In this document: positions 7,718 through 17,667 of the stretch, in pieces
How the letters are laid out: each line of letters starts with the position of its first letter
Position numbering within the stretch: position 1 is the stretch's first letter
From: Paenibacillus spiritus
GTDB taxonomy: Bacteria; Bacillota; Bacilli; Paenibacillales; Paenibacillaceae
Assembly: GCF_008710135.1 (NCBI RefSeq)
Contig: NZ_VYKK01000005.1
Location: forward strand, 248,001 to 312,000
DNA: 64,000 nucleotides
Direction: 5' to 3'
Translations under genes and position numbers: made by a program
The notes under the pieces: model-generated
What the model was told of the DNA's origin: nothing
Databases searched by the model: none
What the model saw: only the letters and a program-made list of their open reading frames with translations

Positions 7718-10402
7718 GTGGCTAAACGGAAGAAACGCAAAAAGAAAAAACAGGCGCTGCTCGGCAGCTTCTTGAAATATGAAATTTATGGAATTATTCT
7801 GATTACCTTGTCCGTCATCGCGCTGTCGGGCGAAGCGGCGGTCGGCCGTTCCCTGTCCAATCTTTCCGGGTATTTGCTGGGGCGGTTCTATTTTGCGCTG
7901 CCGCTGGCCGGGATCTGGTACGGACTGATGGTCATGATTCACCGCAGATGGCCGTCCTCCTGGAGCAGCAGGCTGACGGGCGTTCTGCTTCTGGTCATGG
8001 CGCTGACGCTCATGAGCAGCATTTCGGCTATGGAGCACAAGCTTGGACCGATCCATCTGCTTCAGCCGGGACAGGTGCTCGCCCAGACCCAGCGCGATCT
8101 GGCCGGAGCCTTGACGCCGGGCGGGGATGAGCACGGAATGTACATGCTGGGCAAAGACATCAGCGGCGGCTATGTCGGCGCCCTGCAATTTGCAGTGCTG
8201 CTGTGGCTGTTCGGTACCCTCGGAGCCAAGCTGCTGATGATCGTCATGCTGGCGATCAGCTTCATGCTGATTACGAATTTGTCCTATGTGGAGCTGGCTG
8301 TGCTGCTCCGCACTCGGGCGGTCAAGCTTGCCGAGAACCTGCGCCAGCGTTCCGCCAACCGTCCCAAGGCGGTGCCCGCAGCTCCTCGGACGGGTGGGCG
8401 CAAGCCGGCCGCTGCCGCTATGCCGGCGGTTGCCGTGCCGCAGGACGAGGAGCATGAAGAACCGCCGATTGCAAGCCCGGGACGCTCGGGAGCGGCGCTT
8501 CTGAAGCGCCTGAACATTCGGGCCCGTTCCGAAGAACGGGAAACGGCCGGGGAACCGCAGCAGACGGAGAGAGAGGCGGCCGCAGGCAGCGGGCCGATTC
8601 TGTCGGGATTTACCGAGCCGGCCGATTGGAGAAGCCTGGCCGATGAAGAGGACCCCGAGGACCTGGACGACGAGGCGATGGAAGTGACCCCAATCATCCG
8701 GGACTTCTTCGAGCACATCCGAAGCGAAGGGTTGAGCCGGGAGGACCGGGAAGAGTGGTCGGAATTCTCTCCGACTGCCCGAATCGACGGCCTGAAGCAC
8801 TCCGCCCGCCTGTCGGAACAGAGCGGCGAAGGAGATCCGGCGGAAGCGGCTGCCTTGATGGCCCGGGCGGCAGCCGACGCCGGAATCCCGGACGGGGCAG
8901 AAGGTTTGCCGGGGGACCCTCCGGCTGCGCCGGGGGAGGAAAGGGAAGCTGTCGCTTCGCCTCCGCCTCCGCCGCCTAAACCTTATAAGCTGCCGCCGTT
9001 CCGGCTGCTCTCCAAGCCAAGCGGCGCCGGCAAGGGCGGCGATCAGAACGACTACATGCAGACGGCCCGGAAGCTTGAAGCGACGCTCGAGAGCTTCGGG
9101 GTGCGCGCGAAGGTGCTGGAAGTGGTCCGCGGCCCTGCGGTGACCCGGTACGAGATTCAGCCGGATATCGGCGTCAAGGTCAGCCGGATCGTCAGTCTGA
9201 CCGACGATATCGCCCTCGCGCTGGCCGCCAAGGATATCCGGATGGAAGCGCCGATTCCCGGCAAATCGGCCATCGGCATCGAAGTGCCGAATCCTGAAGT
9301 ATCGCTGGTCACTATGCGCGAGGTCATGGAGACGCAGACGTTCCAGGACGCGGAATCGAAGCTGACCATTGCCTTCGGCCGGGATATTTCCGGGCAGACG
9401 ATCATCGGGAATCTGGCCCGTATGCCCCATCTGCTTGTGGCGGGGGCAACGGGCTCGGGTAAATCGGTCTGCATCAACGGGATTATTACCAGCATTCTGT
9501 ACAAGGCGAAGCCCAATGAAGTCAAGTTTCTGATGGTCGATCCGAAGATGGTCGAGCTGAATGTATACAACGGCATACCTCATTTGATGGCGCCCGTTGT
9601 AACGGATCCGAAGCGCGCCAGTCTGGCGCTGAAGAAGATTGTCGTCGAGATGGAGAAGCGCTACGAGCTGTTCTCGAAGTCGGGCACCCGGAATGTCGAG
9701 GGCTACAATGCGCTGATGAAGGATAACCCGGCTGCGGTTCTGCCTTATATTGTGGTCATCGTCGATGAGCTTGCCGATCTGATGATGGTCGCTGCGGGAG
9801 ATGTAGAGGATGCGATCTGTCGGCTGGCCCAGATGGCCCGCGCCGCAGGCATCCACCTGATCATCGCTACGCAGCGTCCTTCGGTGGACGTCATTACCGG
9901 CGTAATCAAGGCGAATATCCCGTCCCGCATCGCGTTCGGCGTGTCCTCCCAGGTGGACTCGCGGACCATCCTCGATATGGCGGGCGCCGAGAAGCTGCTG
10001 GGCCGCGGAGACATGCTGTTCATGCCGATGGGTTCTTCGAAGCCGATTCGCGTTCAGGGCGCCTTCATGAGCGACGGCGAAGTGGAAGCGATCGTGCAGT
10101 ATGTGAGCAGCCAGGGAGAGGCGCAGTACGACGAATCGCTCGTGCCTGAAGTGGACGAGTCCGGCGACAGCCCGGACGAGCCGCAGGATGAGCTGTACGA
10201 TCAGGCGGTCCAGATTGTGCTGGAGGCGAAGCAGGCCTCGGTCTCGCTGCTGCAGCGGCGGATGCGCGTCGGGTATACCCGGGCCGCCCGTCTGATTGAT
10301 TCGATGGAAGCCCGGGGCGTCATCGGCCCCTATGAGGGCAGCAAACCGCGCGAGGTGCTGGTCTCGCTGGAGCAATACCAGCAGAGCCGAATCAGTTCAT
10401 AA
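7718..10402 (+). CDS. spoIIIE: DNA translocase SpoIIIE/FtsK
   Basis: Septal ATP-driven pump that moves the chromosome into the forespore and clears trapped DNA at division. A Lys/Arg-rich N-terminus is followed by about four membrane segments (residues 20-190), a long acidic/proline linker, the RecA-like motor with Walker A GATGSGKS near residue 578 and Walker [14 protein letters not shown], and a C-terminal gamma winged helix ([16 protein letters not shown]) that reads chromosome polarity sites. GTG at 7718 is preferred to upstream TTG/GTG because GGGGGTGG is six bases ahead; 894 residues result, longer than B. subtilis (about 790) because of the linker. Confidence 0.93.
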   Translation: MAKRKKRKKKKQALLGSFLKYEIYGIILITLSVIALSGEAAVGRSLSNLSGYLLGRFYFALPLAGIWYGLMVMIHRRWPSSWSSRLTGVLLLVMALTLMSSISAMEHKLGPIHLLQPGQVLAQTQRDLAGALTPGGDEHGMYMLGKDISGGYVGALQFAVLLWLFGTLGAKLLMIVMLAISFMLITNLSYVELAVLLRTRAVKLAENLRQRSANRPKAVPAAPRTGGRKPAAAAMPAVAVPQDEEHEEPPIASPGRSGAALLKRLNIRARSEERETAGEPQQTEREAAAGSGPILSGFTEPADWRSLADEEDPEDLDDEAMEVTPIIRDFFEHIRSEGLSREDREEWSEFSPTARIDGLKHSARLSEQSGEGDPAEAAALMARAAADAGIPDGAEGLPGDPPAAPGEEREAVASPPPPPPKPYKLPPFRLLSKPSGAGKGGDQNDYMQTARKLEATLESFGVRAKVLEVVRGPAVTRYEIQPDIGVKVSRIVSLTDDIALALAAKDIRMEAPIPGKSAIGIEVPNPEVSLVTMREVMETQTFQDAESKLTIAFGRDISGQTIIGNLARMPHLLVAGATGSGKSVCINGIITSILYKAKPNEVKFLMVDPKMVELNVYNGIPHLMAPVVTDPKRASLALKKIVVEMEKRYELFSKSGTRNVEGYNALMKDNPAAVLPYIVVIVDELADLMMVAAGDVEDAICRLAQMARAAGIHLIIATQRPSVDVITGVIKANIPSRIAFGVSSQVDSRTILDMAGAEKLLGRGDMLFMPMGSSKPIRVQGAFMSDGEVEAIVQYVSSQGEAQYDESLVPEVDESGDSPDEPQDELYDQAVQIVLEAKQASVSLLQRRMRVGYTRAARLIDSMEARGVIGPYEGSKPREVLVSLEQYQQSRISS

Positions 10403-10420
10403 GTTTTTGCGCTAGGACAG

Positions 10421-10474
10421 AAGCTGTGTGTGTCAACGGGAGTTCATTTCTCCGCTGGCGCAGCAGCTTTTTTT
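10421..10474 (+). terminator. Terminator after spoIIIE
   Basis: AAGCTG...CAGCTT outer pairing with an imperfect inner stem, followed by seven Ts. Confidence 0.75.
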
Positions 10475-10550
10475 GGTGCGCGCAATCAGGAAGAGAGAGC
10501 CTGCGAAGTCAAGGAGGGGAGAAGCGGGGAGAAGGCTTGAAAAGGACAAT

Positions 10551-10580
10551 GCATAGGAACGGCGCGGCTTCGTCATAATA
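10551..10580 (+). promoter_or_regulatory. Sigma-G promoter of sleB
   Basis: GCATA (10551-10555), exactly 18 nt, CATAATA (10574-10580). This meets every specified position of the B. subtilis sigma-G consensus (GHATR-N18-CATNHTA). Forespore expression is expected for sleB. Confidence 0.75.
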
Positions 10581-10630
10581 ACTTTAGCCATCCATGCAGA
10601 ACTTACAAGAGAAAGGTAGAGCGAAGCCAA

Positions 10631-11509
10631 ATGAACAAAACGAAGCTGTGGATCATGGCCGCACTGACTCTTACGCTCGCTGCGGCTCCGCTGACCGGAC
10701 ACTACTACAGAGGAGGCGCGCATCCCGAACGGGACTCCAAGCCATCCCCCGCACTTGCCAGCCAAGAAGGGGTCCTCACCGGGCCGGATGAATTTGGCAA
10801 TGAGGCCCTTCCTGCCTTCGGAACGGCGCCGCTTCGATACGGTGCTTCCGGTCAGGATATTTACGAATTGCAGGGCCGGTTGAAATACCTCGGCTACTAC
10901 GACGGCAAGATTGACAGCCAGTTCGGTTCCAAAACGCTGAACTCCGTCAAATGGTTCCAATGGAAATTCGGAATGACAGCCGATGGTATCGTCGGAGCGA
11001 AGACGAAGCTGAAATTGTATAACGCAACCAAGGACTGGAAGCCGACTGAACCGAAGACGGCTTCGGGAAATGAAGGTCAGAACGGAACAGCAGGCTCCGG
11101 CGGGAACCAGACGAAGAATACGGCGGAGCTGTCCTCCGGCAACACGATGGGCTTGTCGGAGAACGACCTGCGGATCATGGCCAACGCCGTCTACGGCGAA
11201 GCGCGCGGGGAGCCTTTTGAAGGCCAGGTTGCCGTTGCTGCGGTTATTCTGAACCGGGTGAAATCCCCGAGCTTCCCGAATACGCCGTCCGGCGTCATCT
11301 TCCAGCCGGGCGCCTTCACGGCCGTTGCGGACGGACAGATTTATCTGGAACCGAACGAGCAGGCCCGCAAGGCGGTTCAGCAGGCGCTGAACGGATGGGA
11401 CCCGACCGGCGGCTGTCTGTATTATTTTAATCCCAAGACGGCAACCTCCAAGTGGATCTGGAGCCGTCCGCAGGTCAAGACGATCGGAGAGCATATTTTC
11501 TGCATGTAA
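10631..11509 (+). CDS. sleB: Spore cortex-lytic enzyme SleB
   Basis: Lytic transglycosylase-type cortex hydrolase exported from the forespore and activated at germination. The 292-residue protein has an N-terminal signal peptide (about residues 1-24, cleavage after AAAPLTG region), a peptidoglycan-binding domain (about 70-130, GASGQDIYELQGRLKYLGYYDG), a polar Gly/Asn/Thr linker, and a C-terminal Hydrolase_2 domain beginning ENDLRIMANAVYGEARGE, with the presumed catalytic glutamate in GEARGE and the typical ending SRPQVKTIGEHIFC. The usual partner ypeB does not follow; the gene is monocistronic between two terminators. Confidence 0.9.
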   Translation: MNKTKLWIMAALTLTLAAAPLTGHYYRGGAHPERDSKPSPALASQEGVLTGPDEFGNEALPAFGTAPLRYGASGQDIYELQGRLKYLGYYDGKIDSQFGSKTLNSVKWFQWKFGMTADGIVGAKTKLKLYNATKDWKPTEPKTASGNEGQNGTAGSGGNQTKNTAELSSGNTMGLSENDLRIMANAVYGEARGEPFEGQVAVAAVILNRVKSPSFPNTPSGVIFQPGAFTAVADGQIYLEPNEQARKAVQQALNGWDPTGGCLYYFNPKTATSKWIWSRPQVKTIGEHIFCM

Positions 11510-11577
11510 TTCAGCACCCCTTGCGGAGCAGGCTGCTTCCGGGATAGCCGGAGGAATCCGGCAGCCGACTGAAATGG

Positions 11578-11614
11578 AGCAACCGGAGCCTCTTCCTCCG
11601 GTTGCTTCCTTTGT
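11578..11614 (+). terminator. Terminator after sleB
   Basis: GCAACCGGAG/CTCCGGTTGC stem, T-rich tail. A second GGCTGC/GCAGCC hairpin lies just before it (about 11531-11566). Confidence 0.8.
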
Positions 11615-11718
11615 TTGGAATGGTTTAGAATAAATATTACTTCATAAACATGGTAACAAGCACCTTATCCCGCAGGCATTGACTTCAGAATGCCTCCCCA
11701 CGAAAAGGAGTTTTGGAA

Positions 11719-12999
11719 TTGACCAATCACACGTTCCAGCATGGTTCCGTCGGCGGACTCCGCCTGCATGTGCTGCCGACCAAGACATTCAAGACCTTCG
11801 CCATTTCGCTGTACGCCGGTATTCCGCTGGCGGAAGACACGGTTACGCAGACGGCGCTTATTCCGTTCGTGCTTCGCCGGGGCACGGCCGCTTATCCCGA
11901 AACGTCTGAATTCCGGAAGCGGCTGGAGGAGCTCTACGGAGCCGGATTCGGCTTCGATGTCTACAAGCGCGGCGATTATCAGATTGTGCAGTTCCGAATG
12001 GACACGATCAACGACGCTTTTGTCTCCAGTCCGAAGAGCCTGCTCGCCGAATCGTTCGAGTTTCTCGGCCAGGTGCTCACGCATCCGCTGCTGGACAACG
12101 GCGTATTCCGTTCCGCTTATGTGGCCACAGAGAAAGAGACCGTGCGCAAGAAGCTGGAAGCGATCATCAACGACAAGGCCCGCTATGCGGCTGAACGATG
12201 CATTGAAGAGATGTGCAAGGATGAACCTTACCGCTTGTATCCGCTGGGTCAGCGCTCCGATCTTGAACCGGTCACGCCGGAGAGCCTGTACAGCTCCTAC
12301 CGCAGCTGGCTGGACGGCGCGATTCTGGATCTGTACGTTGTTGGAGATACAACCGCCGAAGAGGTGGAGCGGCTGGCCCGCCAATACTTCTCCTTGGAGC
12401 GAAACGCCACGCTTCCGTATGAGTCCCGCGTTCAAATTCCCCAAGCGCGCGAGGTCCAGACCGTGGTGGAGAAGCTCGATGTGGGACAGGGCAAGCTGAA
12501 CATGGGGCAGCGGACCTCCATCACCTATAAGGACGATGCTTACCCAGCGGCCCTGATGTACAACGGAATCCTGGGCGGATATCCGCATTCCAAGCTGTTC
12601 GTGAACGTCCGGGAGAAGGAGAGTCTGGCTTACTATGCTTCCTCCCGTTACGACGGGCACAAAGGAATCGGCACGATCCAGTCGGGTATCGAGATCCCGA
12701 ATTACGACAAGGCGGTGGATATTATCCGCCGACAGCTTGAAGACATGCGGAACGGAAATATCAGCGATCTGGAACTCAACCAGACCAAAGCGATGATTCG
12801 CAACCTGCTGCTGGAAATCCAGGATTCGGCTTTTGAAATGATCTCGTTCGACTTCAACCGCCAGCTGTCCGGCAAGGACCGGACGACCTCGGAACTGATC
12901 GATCTGGTGCAGCAGGTGTCGGCGGACGATGTGAAGCAGGCGGCGGACGCGTTCCGGCTGGATACGATCTATTTCCTGACCGGACAGAAGGAGGTTTAA
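11719..12999 (+). CDS. ymfF: YmfF-type M16 peptidase-like protein (no zinc motif)
   Basis: Insulinase-fold (M16) protein that lacks the HXXEH zinc motif at the expected place (the corresponding stretch reads ALIPFVLRRGTAAYPE), so it is probably the non-catalytic half of a two-subunit peptidase whose catalytic half is the next gene, as in mitochondrial processing peptidase. It spans two M16 domains over 426 residues. TTG at 11719 is chosen over TTG at 11713 because AAAAGGAG would be only two bases from the latter. ymfH follows after three bases. Confidence 0.85.
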   Translation: MTNHTFQHGSVGGLRLHVLPTKTFKTFAISLYAGIPLAEDTVTQTALIPFVLRRGTAAYPETSEFRKRLEELYGAGFGFDVYKRGDYQIVQFRMDTINDAFVSSPKSLLAESFEFLGQVLTHPLLDNGVFRSAYVATEKETVRKKLEAIINDKARYAAERCIEEMCKDEPYRLYPLGQRSDLEPVTPESLYSSYRSWLDGAILDLYVVGDTTAEEVERLARQYFSLERNATLPYESRVQIPQAREVQTVVEKLDVGQGKLNMGQRTSITYKDDAYPAALMYNGILGGYPHSKLFVNVREKESLAYYASSRYDGHKGIGTIQSGIEIPNYDKAVDIIRRQLEDMRNGNISDLELNQTKAMIRNLLLEIQDSAFEMISFDFNRQLSGKDRTTSELIDLVQQVSADDVKQAADAFRLDTIYFLTGQKEV

Positions 13000-13002
13000 C
13001 CG

Positions 13003-14283
13003 ATGGAGACTCTACATTATGAACGCCTTCAAGAGACCCTGTACCGCGAAGTGATGGACAACGGGCTTCAAGTCTACGTCCTGCCGAAGCAGGGATTTAC
13101 GAAGACCTATGCCACGTTTGCAACCAAATACGGTTCCGTGGACAATCATTTCCGGGTAGCGGGGCAGGAGGAAGTAACCGTCCCTGACGGAATCGCCCAT
13201 TTTCTGGAGCATAAAATGTTCGAGGAACCCGAAGGCGATATCTTCGCCACCTTTGCTTCCAACGGAGCTTCCGCCAATGCGTTTACCAGCTTTGAACAGA
13301 CGGTGTACCTCTTCTCGGCGACCGAGAAGATTGAGACCAACCTTTCGACGCTGATCGACTTTGTGCAGCGGCCTTATTTTACGGAACAGAACGTGGAGAA
13401 GGAGAAGGGCATCATCGGCCAGGAGATCAACATGTATGCCGACAACCCGGACTGGCGCGTCTATTTCGGACTGATCGAAGCGATGTATACGAAGCATCCG
13501 GTCCGCATTGACATCGCCGGTACGGTGGATTCCATCTCCACAATTACAAAAGATACGCTCTATACCTGCTACAATGCGTTCTACCATCCGAGCAACATGC
13601 TGCTGTTCGTTGTAGGCGGCGTCGATCCCGAAGCGGTCTTCAAGCTGGTGCGGAAGAATCAGAGTGCCAAATCCTACGGCCCGCAGGGCGAAATCGAGCG
13701 GATCTTCGAGACGGAACCGGCGGAGGTCGGCCTTAAGCGCAAGGAGTGCAGACTCCCGGTCTCCCTTCCGAAGTGCCTCTTCGGGTTCAAGGAGGCGGAA
13801 GCCGGCCTTGACGGCCCGGAAGCGGTGCGCCGCGACCTGATCACCAAGCTGATGCTGGATCTGCTGGTCGGCAGCAGCACCAATCTTTATCAGACGCTCT
13901 ATGAAGAAGACCTGATCTCCGACAGCTTCGGACACGAATTCAACAGCTCGCCGCAATATGCTTTCTCGGCAATCGGCGGAGACACAAGGGACCCCGATCT
14001 GCTGCTTGGCCGGTTCCGCGAGCTGGTAGAGCCAATTCTGGCCTCTGGCTTCCGGGAAGACGATTTCGAGCGGGCGCGGAGCAAAAAAATCGGCTCCTAC
14101 CTTCGCATGCTGAACTCGCCGGAGAGCATTGCCCATGAATTCACGCGTTACCAGTTCCGTGGAGGAGATCTGTTCGAGGTGCTCCCGACTTATGAATCGA
14201 TCACGCTTGAGGAAGTCAATGAACGTCTGCGCTCCCATGTGGACTGGAACCGGCTTGCCGTGTCCCTGGTGGTGAGTCCCTGA
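13003..14283 (+). CDS. ymfH: YmfH-type M16 zinc peptidase
   Basis: Catalytic M16 peptidase partner of YmfF. The zinc/catalytic motif HFLEH is near residue 66 (in DGIAHFLEHKMFEEPEGD) with downstream glutamate in EKGIIGQEI. The 426-residue length matches the family. Substrate unknown; in some Firmicutes homologues in this cluster process secreted peptides. Ribosome site AGGAGG precedes the ATG, and the stop overlaps the region of the next start (TGAGATG). Confidence 0.9.
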   Translation: METLHYERLQETLYREVMDNGLQVYVLPKQGFTKTYATFATKYGSVDNHFRVAGQEEVTVPDGIAHFLEHKMFEEPEGDIFATFASNGASANAFTSFEQTVYLFSATEKIETNLSTLIDFVQRPYFTEQNVEKEKGIIGQEINMYADNPDWRVYFGLIEAMYTKHPVRIDIAGTVDSISTITKDTLYTCYNAFYHPSNMLLFVVGGVDPEAVFKLVRKNQSAKSYGPQGEIERIFETEPAEVGLKRKECRLPVSLPKCLFGFKEAEAGLDGPEAVRRDLITKLMLDLLVGSSTNLYQTLYEEDLISDSFGHEFNSSPQYAFSAIGGDTRDPDLLLGRFRELVEPILASGFREDDFERARSKKIGSYLRMLNSPESIAHEFTRYQFRGGDLFEVLPTYESITLEEVNERLRSHVDWNRLAVSLVVSP

Positions 14284-14284
14284 G

Positions 14285-15052
14285 ATGAGAGAGGAGACCG
14301 GGGGAGCCAAATCCCTTCGGGAGATGAACGTGCTGGTCACGGGGGGAAGCGGCGGCATTGGGGGGGCGGTCGCCGAACGGTTCGCTTCAGTCGGAATGGG
14401 TGTGGCGATTCACTACATGCAGTCCCATGAAGCGGCGAATGAAGTGGCCCGCCGGTGTCTGGAGCAAGGCGCCCGGGCGATGACCGTCAAGGCGGACTTG
14501 AGAGACCGGGTCCAGCTGGAGCGTATGGCGGAGCGGCTGGAGGCCGAAGGGATGCGGCCCGATATTCTGGTGAACAACGCGGGACGGGCGCATTACGGCA
14601 TGCTGGCGGATTTGACCGATGCGGAATGGGACGATCTGATGGCCGTGAATTTAAAAAGCGCCTTTATGTGCAGCCAGATCTTCATGCGGCACATGGTCTC
14701 CCAGCGGTATGGCCGAATTATTAATATTTCGTCGGTGTGGGGAATCTCGGGCGCTTCCTGCGAGGTGGCCTATTCGGCCAGCAAAGGCGGGATGAATGCA
14801 TTCACGAAGGCTCTGGCCAAGGAACTTGCGCCTTCCGGCGTGACGGTGAACGCCGTCGCTCCGGGAGCCGTGATGACCCGGATGATGGAAGGCTTTGCCG
14901 ATGAAGAGGTCCGTTCGCTGGAAGAAGAAATTCCTGCGGGACGGCTCGCGTCGCCGGAGGATGTCTCTTCGCTCGTCTATTTCCTCGCGCTGCCGGAATC
15001 CGGTTACATTACAGGCCAGGTCATCAGCCCCAACGGGGGCTGGATCACCTGA
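14285..15052 (+). CDS. ymfI: Short-chain dehydrogenase/reductase (YmfI, FabG-like)
   Basis: NAD(P)-dependent oxidoreductase of the classical SDR family. Nucleotide loop TGGSGGIGG, structural NNAG, and catalytic Ser-Tyr-Lys in ISSVWG...YSASKGG are all present, so it should be active; the substrate is not known, and similarity to FabG suggests a 3-oxoacyl compound. Translation is probably coupled to ymfH, whose stop is one base upstream; an internal ATG at 14324 is an alternative start. Confidence 0.85.
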   Translation: MREETGGAKSLREMNVLVTGGSGGIGGAVAERFASVGMGVAIHYMQSHEAANEVARRCLEQGARAMTVKADLRDRVQLERMAERLEAEGMRPDILVNNAGRAHYGMLADLTDAEWDDLMAVNLKSAFMCSQIFMRHMVSQRYGRIINISSVWGISGASCEVAYSASKGGMNAFTKALAKELAPSGVTVNAVAPGAVMTRMMEGFADEEVRSLEEEIPAGRLASPEDVSSLVYFLALPESGYITGQVISPNGGWIT

Positions 15053-15156
15053 GAACGTCTTCGGAGAGCTTGGGAACACTCACCAGGCATAACCGGGATG
15101 GCGGAAGGACATAGTAAGACTGTTGCTATTAAATCTCATCATGAGGAGGATTTAAG

Positions 15157-15420
15157 ATGTCAACAGAGTCATCCGTTATCAAGAATTTTGATACGTGGAA
15201 GAAGTTTCTGGGAGAACGGGTCGTGCAGGCCGAGAAGATGGGAATGAGCGAAGATACCATTTCCAAGCTGGCCTTTGAGATCGGGGAGTTCCTCGATAAC
15301 AAAGTCGATCCCCAGAACCCTTCCAACCGGGCGATCAAGGAGCTGTGGGACGTCGGCGACGAAGCCGAGCGCCATACCATTGCGTCGCTCATGGTAAGGC
15401 TGGCCAAAAAAAACGCGTAG
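15157..15420 (+). CDS. ymfJ: DUF3243 protein YmfJ
   Basis: An 87-residue acidic, soluble protein of the DUF3243 family, with the family-typical stretch FEIGEFLDNKVDPQNPSN and a conserved RHTIASLMVRL end. Function unknown. GAGGAGGA ribosome site; own terminator downstream. Confidence 0.85.
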   Translation: MSTESSVIKNFDTWKKFLGERVVQAEKMGMSEDTISKLAFEIGEFLDNKVDPQNPSNRAIKELWDVGDEAERHTIASLMVRLAKKNA

Positions 15421-15436
15421 CCTGCCGCAGTGCAAG

Positions 15437-15461
15437 AAGCTCCCCTTAGCGGGGGCTTTTT
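15437..15461 (+). terminator. Terminator after ymfJ
   Basis: AAGCTCCCC-TTAGC-GGGGGCTT stem and a T5 tail. Confidence 0.85.
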
Positions 15462-15608
15462 ACATATGCGGTTTTTCACGGCTTGCCTTTCATTTTCTTT
15501 TTATATATCATTAACATGACCCGGACCCGTCAACGGGCTGTCGATTTTTTGCCTTTCCCGGCGGGAGAGGTCGAATCCGGGAACTAGGAAGTTACGGGGT
15601 GTAATCGC

Positions 15609-16376
15609 TTGGAATACAAACAATGGTATCTGGAATACAAGATACATAAGAACCGGCCGGGACTGCTCGGCGACATCGCTTCCATGCTGGGCATGTTGGA
15701 AGTCAACATATTGACCATCAACGGGGTGGAGGGCAAGACCCGGGGGATGCTGCTGGAGACCAGCGACGACGAGAAGATCAGCCTTCTGGGCCAGATGCTC
15801 AAGAAGGTGGAGAATATAACGGTGACCGCGCTGCGTTCGCCGAGACTGGTGGACCGGCTCGCGGTAAGGCATGGCCGATACATCGACCGGGATTCCGACG
15901 ATAGGAAGACCTTCCGTTTTACCCGGGATGAACTGGGGCTGCTTGTCGATTTCCTGGGCGAACTGTTCAAGCGGGAGGGCAATCAAGTCATCGGTCTTCG
16001 GGGAATGCCGCGCGTCGGCAAGACCGAATCCATTATTGCGGGCAGTGTCTGCGCGATGAAGCGGTGGACGTTTGTGTCCTCGACGCTGCTGCGCCAGACG
16101 GTCCGAAGCCAGCTGGCCGAGGACGAGATGAATCCGCATAATGTGTTCATTATTGACGGCATCATCAGCACCATCCGTTCCAGCGAGAAGCACTATCAGC
16201 TGCTGGAGGCGATCATGTCGATGCCGAGCACCAAGGTGATCGAGCATCCCGATATTTTTGTGAGAGAATCGAACTACACGTTCGATGATTTTGATATTAT
16301 TATCGAGCTTCGGAGCACTCCGGGCGAAGAGATTGTGTACGACAACTTTACAGCCAGCTACAGCGACGACCTGTAG
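15609..16376 (+). CDS. ymfK: YmfK protein (DUF3388): ACT-like domain plus P-loop
   Basis: A 255-residue protein of the YmfK family, function unknown. Residues about 4-60 look like an ACT regulatory domain (KNRPGLLGDIASMLG...ILTINGVEG). Further on, GMPRVGKTES near residue 132 is a textbook Walker A motif, and VFIIDGI is a possible Walker B, so it probably binds a nucleotide. Start is TTG with GGGGTG eight bases upstream. rodZ follows after 27 bases. Confidence 0.8.
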   Translation: MEYKQWYLEYKIHKNRPGLLGDIASMLGMLEVNILTINGVEGKTRGMLLETSDDEKISLLGQMLKKVENITVTALRSPRLVDRLAVRHGRYIDRDSDDRKTFRFTRDELGLLVDFLGELFKREGNQVIGLRGMPRVGKTESIIAGSVCAMKRWTFVSSTLLRQTVRSQLAEDEMNPHNVFIIDGIISTIRSSEKHYQLLEAIMSMPSTKVIEHPDIFVRESNYTFDDFDIIIELRSTPGEEIVYDNFTASYSDDL

Positions 16377-16403
16377 GCCGGACGGATAAAAGGAGATGAG
16401 AGC

Positions 16404-17366
16404 ATGTCGGAACTTGGCCGGCAGCTGAAGGAAGCGCGACTGCAGAAGGGGATGAGCCTGGACGATGTCCAGGAAGTCACCAAGATCCGCAAGAAATACC
16501 TGGAAGCGATTGAAGCCGGAGATTACAAGGCTCTGCCTGGAAGCTTTTATGTCCGGGCGTTCATCAAGACGTATGCGGAGGCGGTCGGAGTCAACCCCGA
16601 CGAGCTGATGCAGGAGCAGGGAATGGTCCAGCCTCCGGCTGCCGAGCCGTCGACGATGGAGACTGTCATGTCGCAGCGGAGCCGTCGTTCGGAGAGTCAG
16701 CGGAGCGTCAAGTGGCTTCCGACGGTGCTGATGTGGGTGTTCCCCGTGTTGATTCTTGCGGTGATCTATATCTATGCCTCGAACTGGGGACATTCCGACA
16801 GCGAGAAGACGGACCCTGTTAATTTAACGGAGAGTTCCAAGCTGCCGAGCGCCGCCCCTTCGGCCGGACAGGCCGCAAGCCCGGCGCCTACCCATGCGGG
16901 AGCCGGTGCCGATCCTTCGGCTGCGCCGTCGGTTGAGCCTTCCCCGTCGCCGTCTCCATCCCCGTCTCCGGAGGCGGACGGGACAGTCGTTCAAGACCGC
17001 AAGTCGGGCAAGACCACCGTCTTCAAAGTGACGGGCAGCGCCCCGCAGGTCGTCATTGACGCCACCGGAGAGAGCTGGCTGGAAGTATACCGGGGAACGA
17101 ATTCCAAGGGAGAGAAGCTGAATTTCGCCACAACGGCCTCGGGCGATCACTTCACGTATACGCTGGACAGCGCGGGCCTGTACATCAAATCCGGCAATTC
17201 GCCGTATACCACCATTACCGTGAACGGACAGACGGTGACGGACGGCAAGACGACCTCGCGAATTTTGCTTGAATTGGACAGCGGCGGGACCGGCACTTCC
17301 GCGGACGGCGGTGCAGCCGGCGATGCTGCCGGAACAGAAGCAGGCACGGAACAATCCGGCGATTAA
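16404..17366 (+). CDS. rodZ: Cell-shape protein RodZ (YmfM)
   Basis: Membrane anchor of the MreB elongation machinery. Residues 1-70 form the cytoplasmic helix-turn-helix domain (ELGRQLKEARLQKGMSLDDVQ); one membrane segment runs at about 103-125 (WLPTVLMWVFPVLILAVIYI); a Ser/Pro/Ala repeat linker with PSPSPSPSP follows, then the extracellular DUF4115 beta domain (about 210-290, SWLEVYRGTNSKGEKL). AAAGGAGATGAGAGC precedes the ATG. Position before pgsA is conserved. Confidence 0.92.
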   Translation: MSELGRQLKEARLQKGMSLDDVQEVTKIRKKYLEAIEAGDYKALPGSFYVRAFIKTYAEAVGVNPDELMQEQGMVQPPAAEPSTMETVMSQRSRRSESQRSVKWLPTVLMWVFPVLILAVIYIYASNWGHSDSEKTDPVNLTESSKLPSAAPSAGQAASPAPTHAGAGADPSAAPSVEPSPSPSPSPSPEADGTVVQDRKSGKTTVFKVTGSAPQVVIDATGESWLEVYRGTNSKGEKLNFATTASGDHFTYTLDSAGLYIKSGNSPYTTITVNGQTVTDGKTTSRILLELDSGGTGTSADGGAAGDAAGTEAGTEQSGD

Positions 17367-17447
17367 GCCCCGATGCATACCCTTGTGGCAGATGGAGAAA
17401 CTAACGTTGATTTACAGTTTCTTCACACCAAAGCGAGGTGTATGATC

Positions 17448-17609
17448 ATGACGGTCAGTTGGATCGTAACCGGTCTGGGCATCATTGTCAGCCTGCTCGG
17501 TTATTATTTGACCCCGGGGGCCTGGGGCTACGGTATTCTGGGATTCGGCCTGGCCCATATCGTGCTGGGCATTCTGGATATGTTCCGGAACCCTGCCCGC
17601 AGCAGATAG
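17448..17609 (+). CDS. Small membrane protein, unknown function
   Basis: A 53-residue protein with two closely spaced hydrophobic segments (SWIVTGLGIIVSLLGYYL and GYGILGFGLAHIVLGILDMF) and a basic tail. ATG at 17448 is chosen because GCGAGGTG lies seven bases upstream; earlier in-frame ATGs (17373, 17442) have no usable site. Located between rodZ and yajQ and followed by a terminator. Confidence 0.65.
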   Translation: MTVSWIVTGLGIIVSLLGYYLTPGAWGYGILGFGLAHIVLGILDMFRNPARSR

Positions 17610-17667
17610 GCTGCCTTAAAGGGGCAGGCGCGCCATGCCCCGAGCCGGCGGAAGCCGCAAGGAGAGA

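Noticed and set aside
7592..10375. A 927-codon minus-strand open frame opposite spoIIIE (and similar long antisense frames opposite recA, rny, miaB, pncB and the oxidoreductase genes)
   Set aside because: They mirror the codon structure of GC-rich genes on the other strand, lack ribosome sites and resemble no family.
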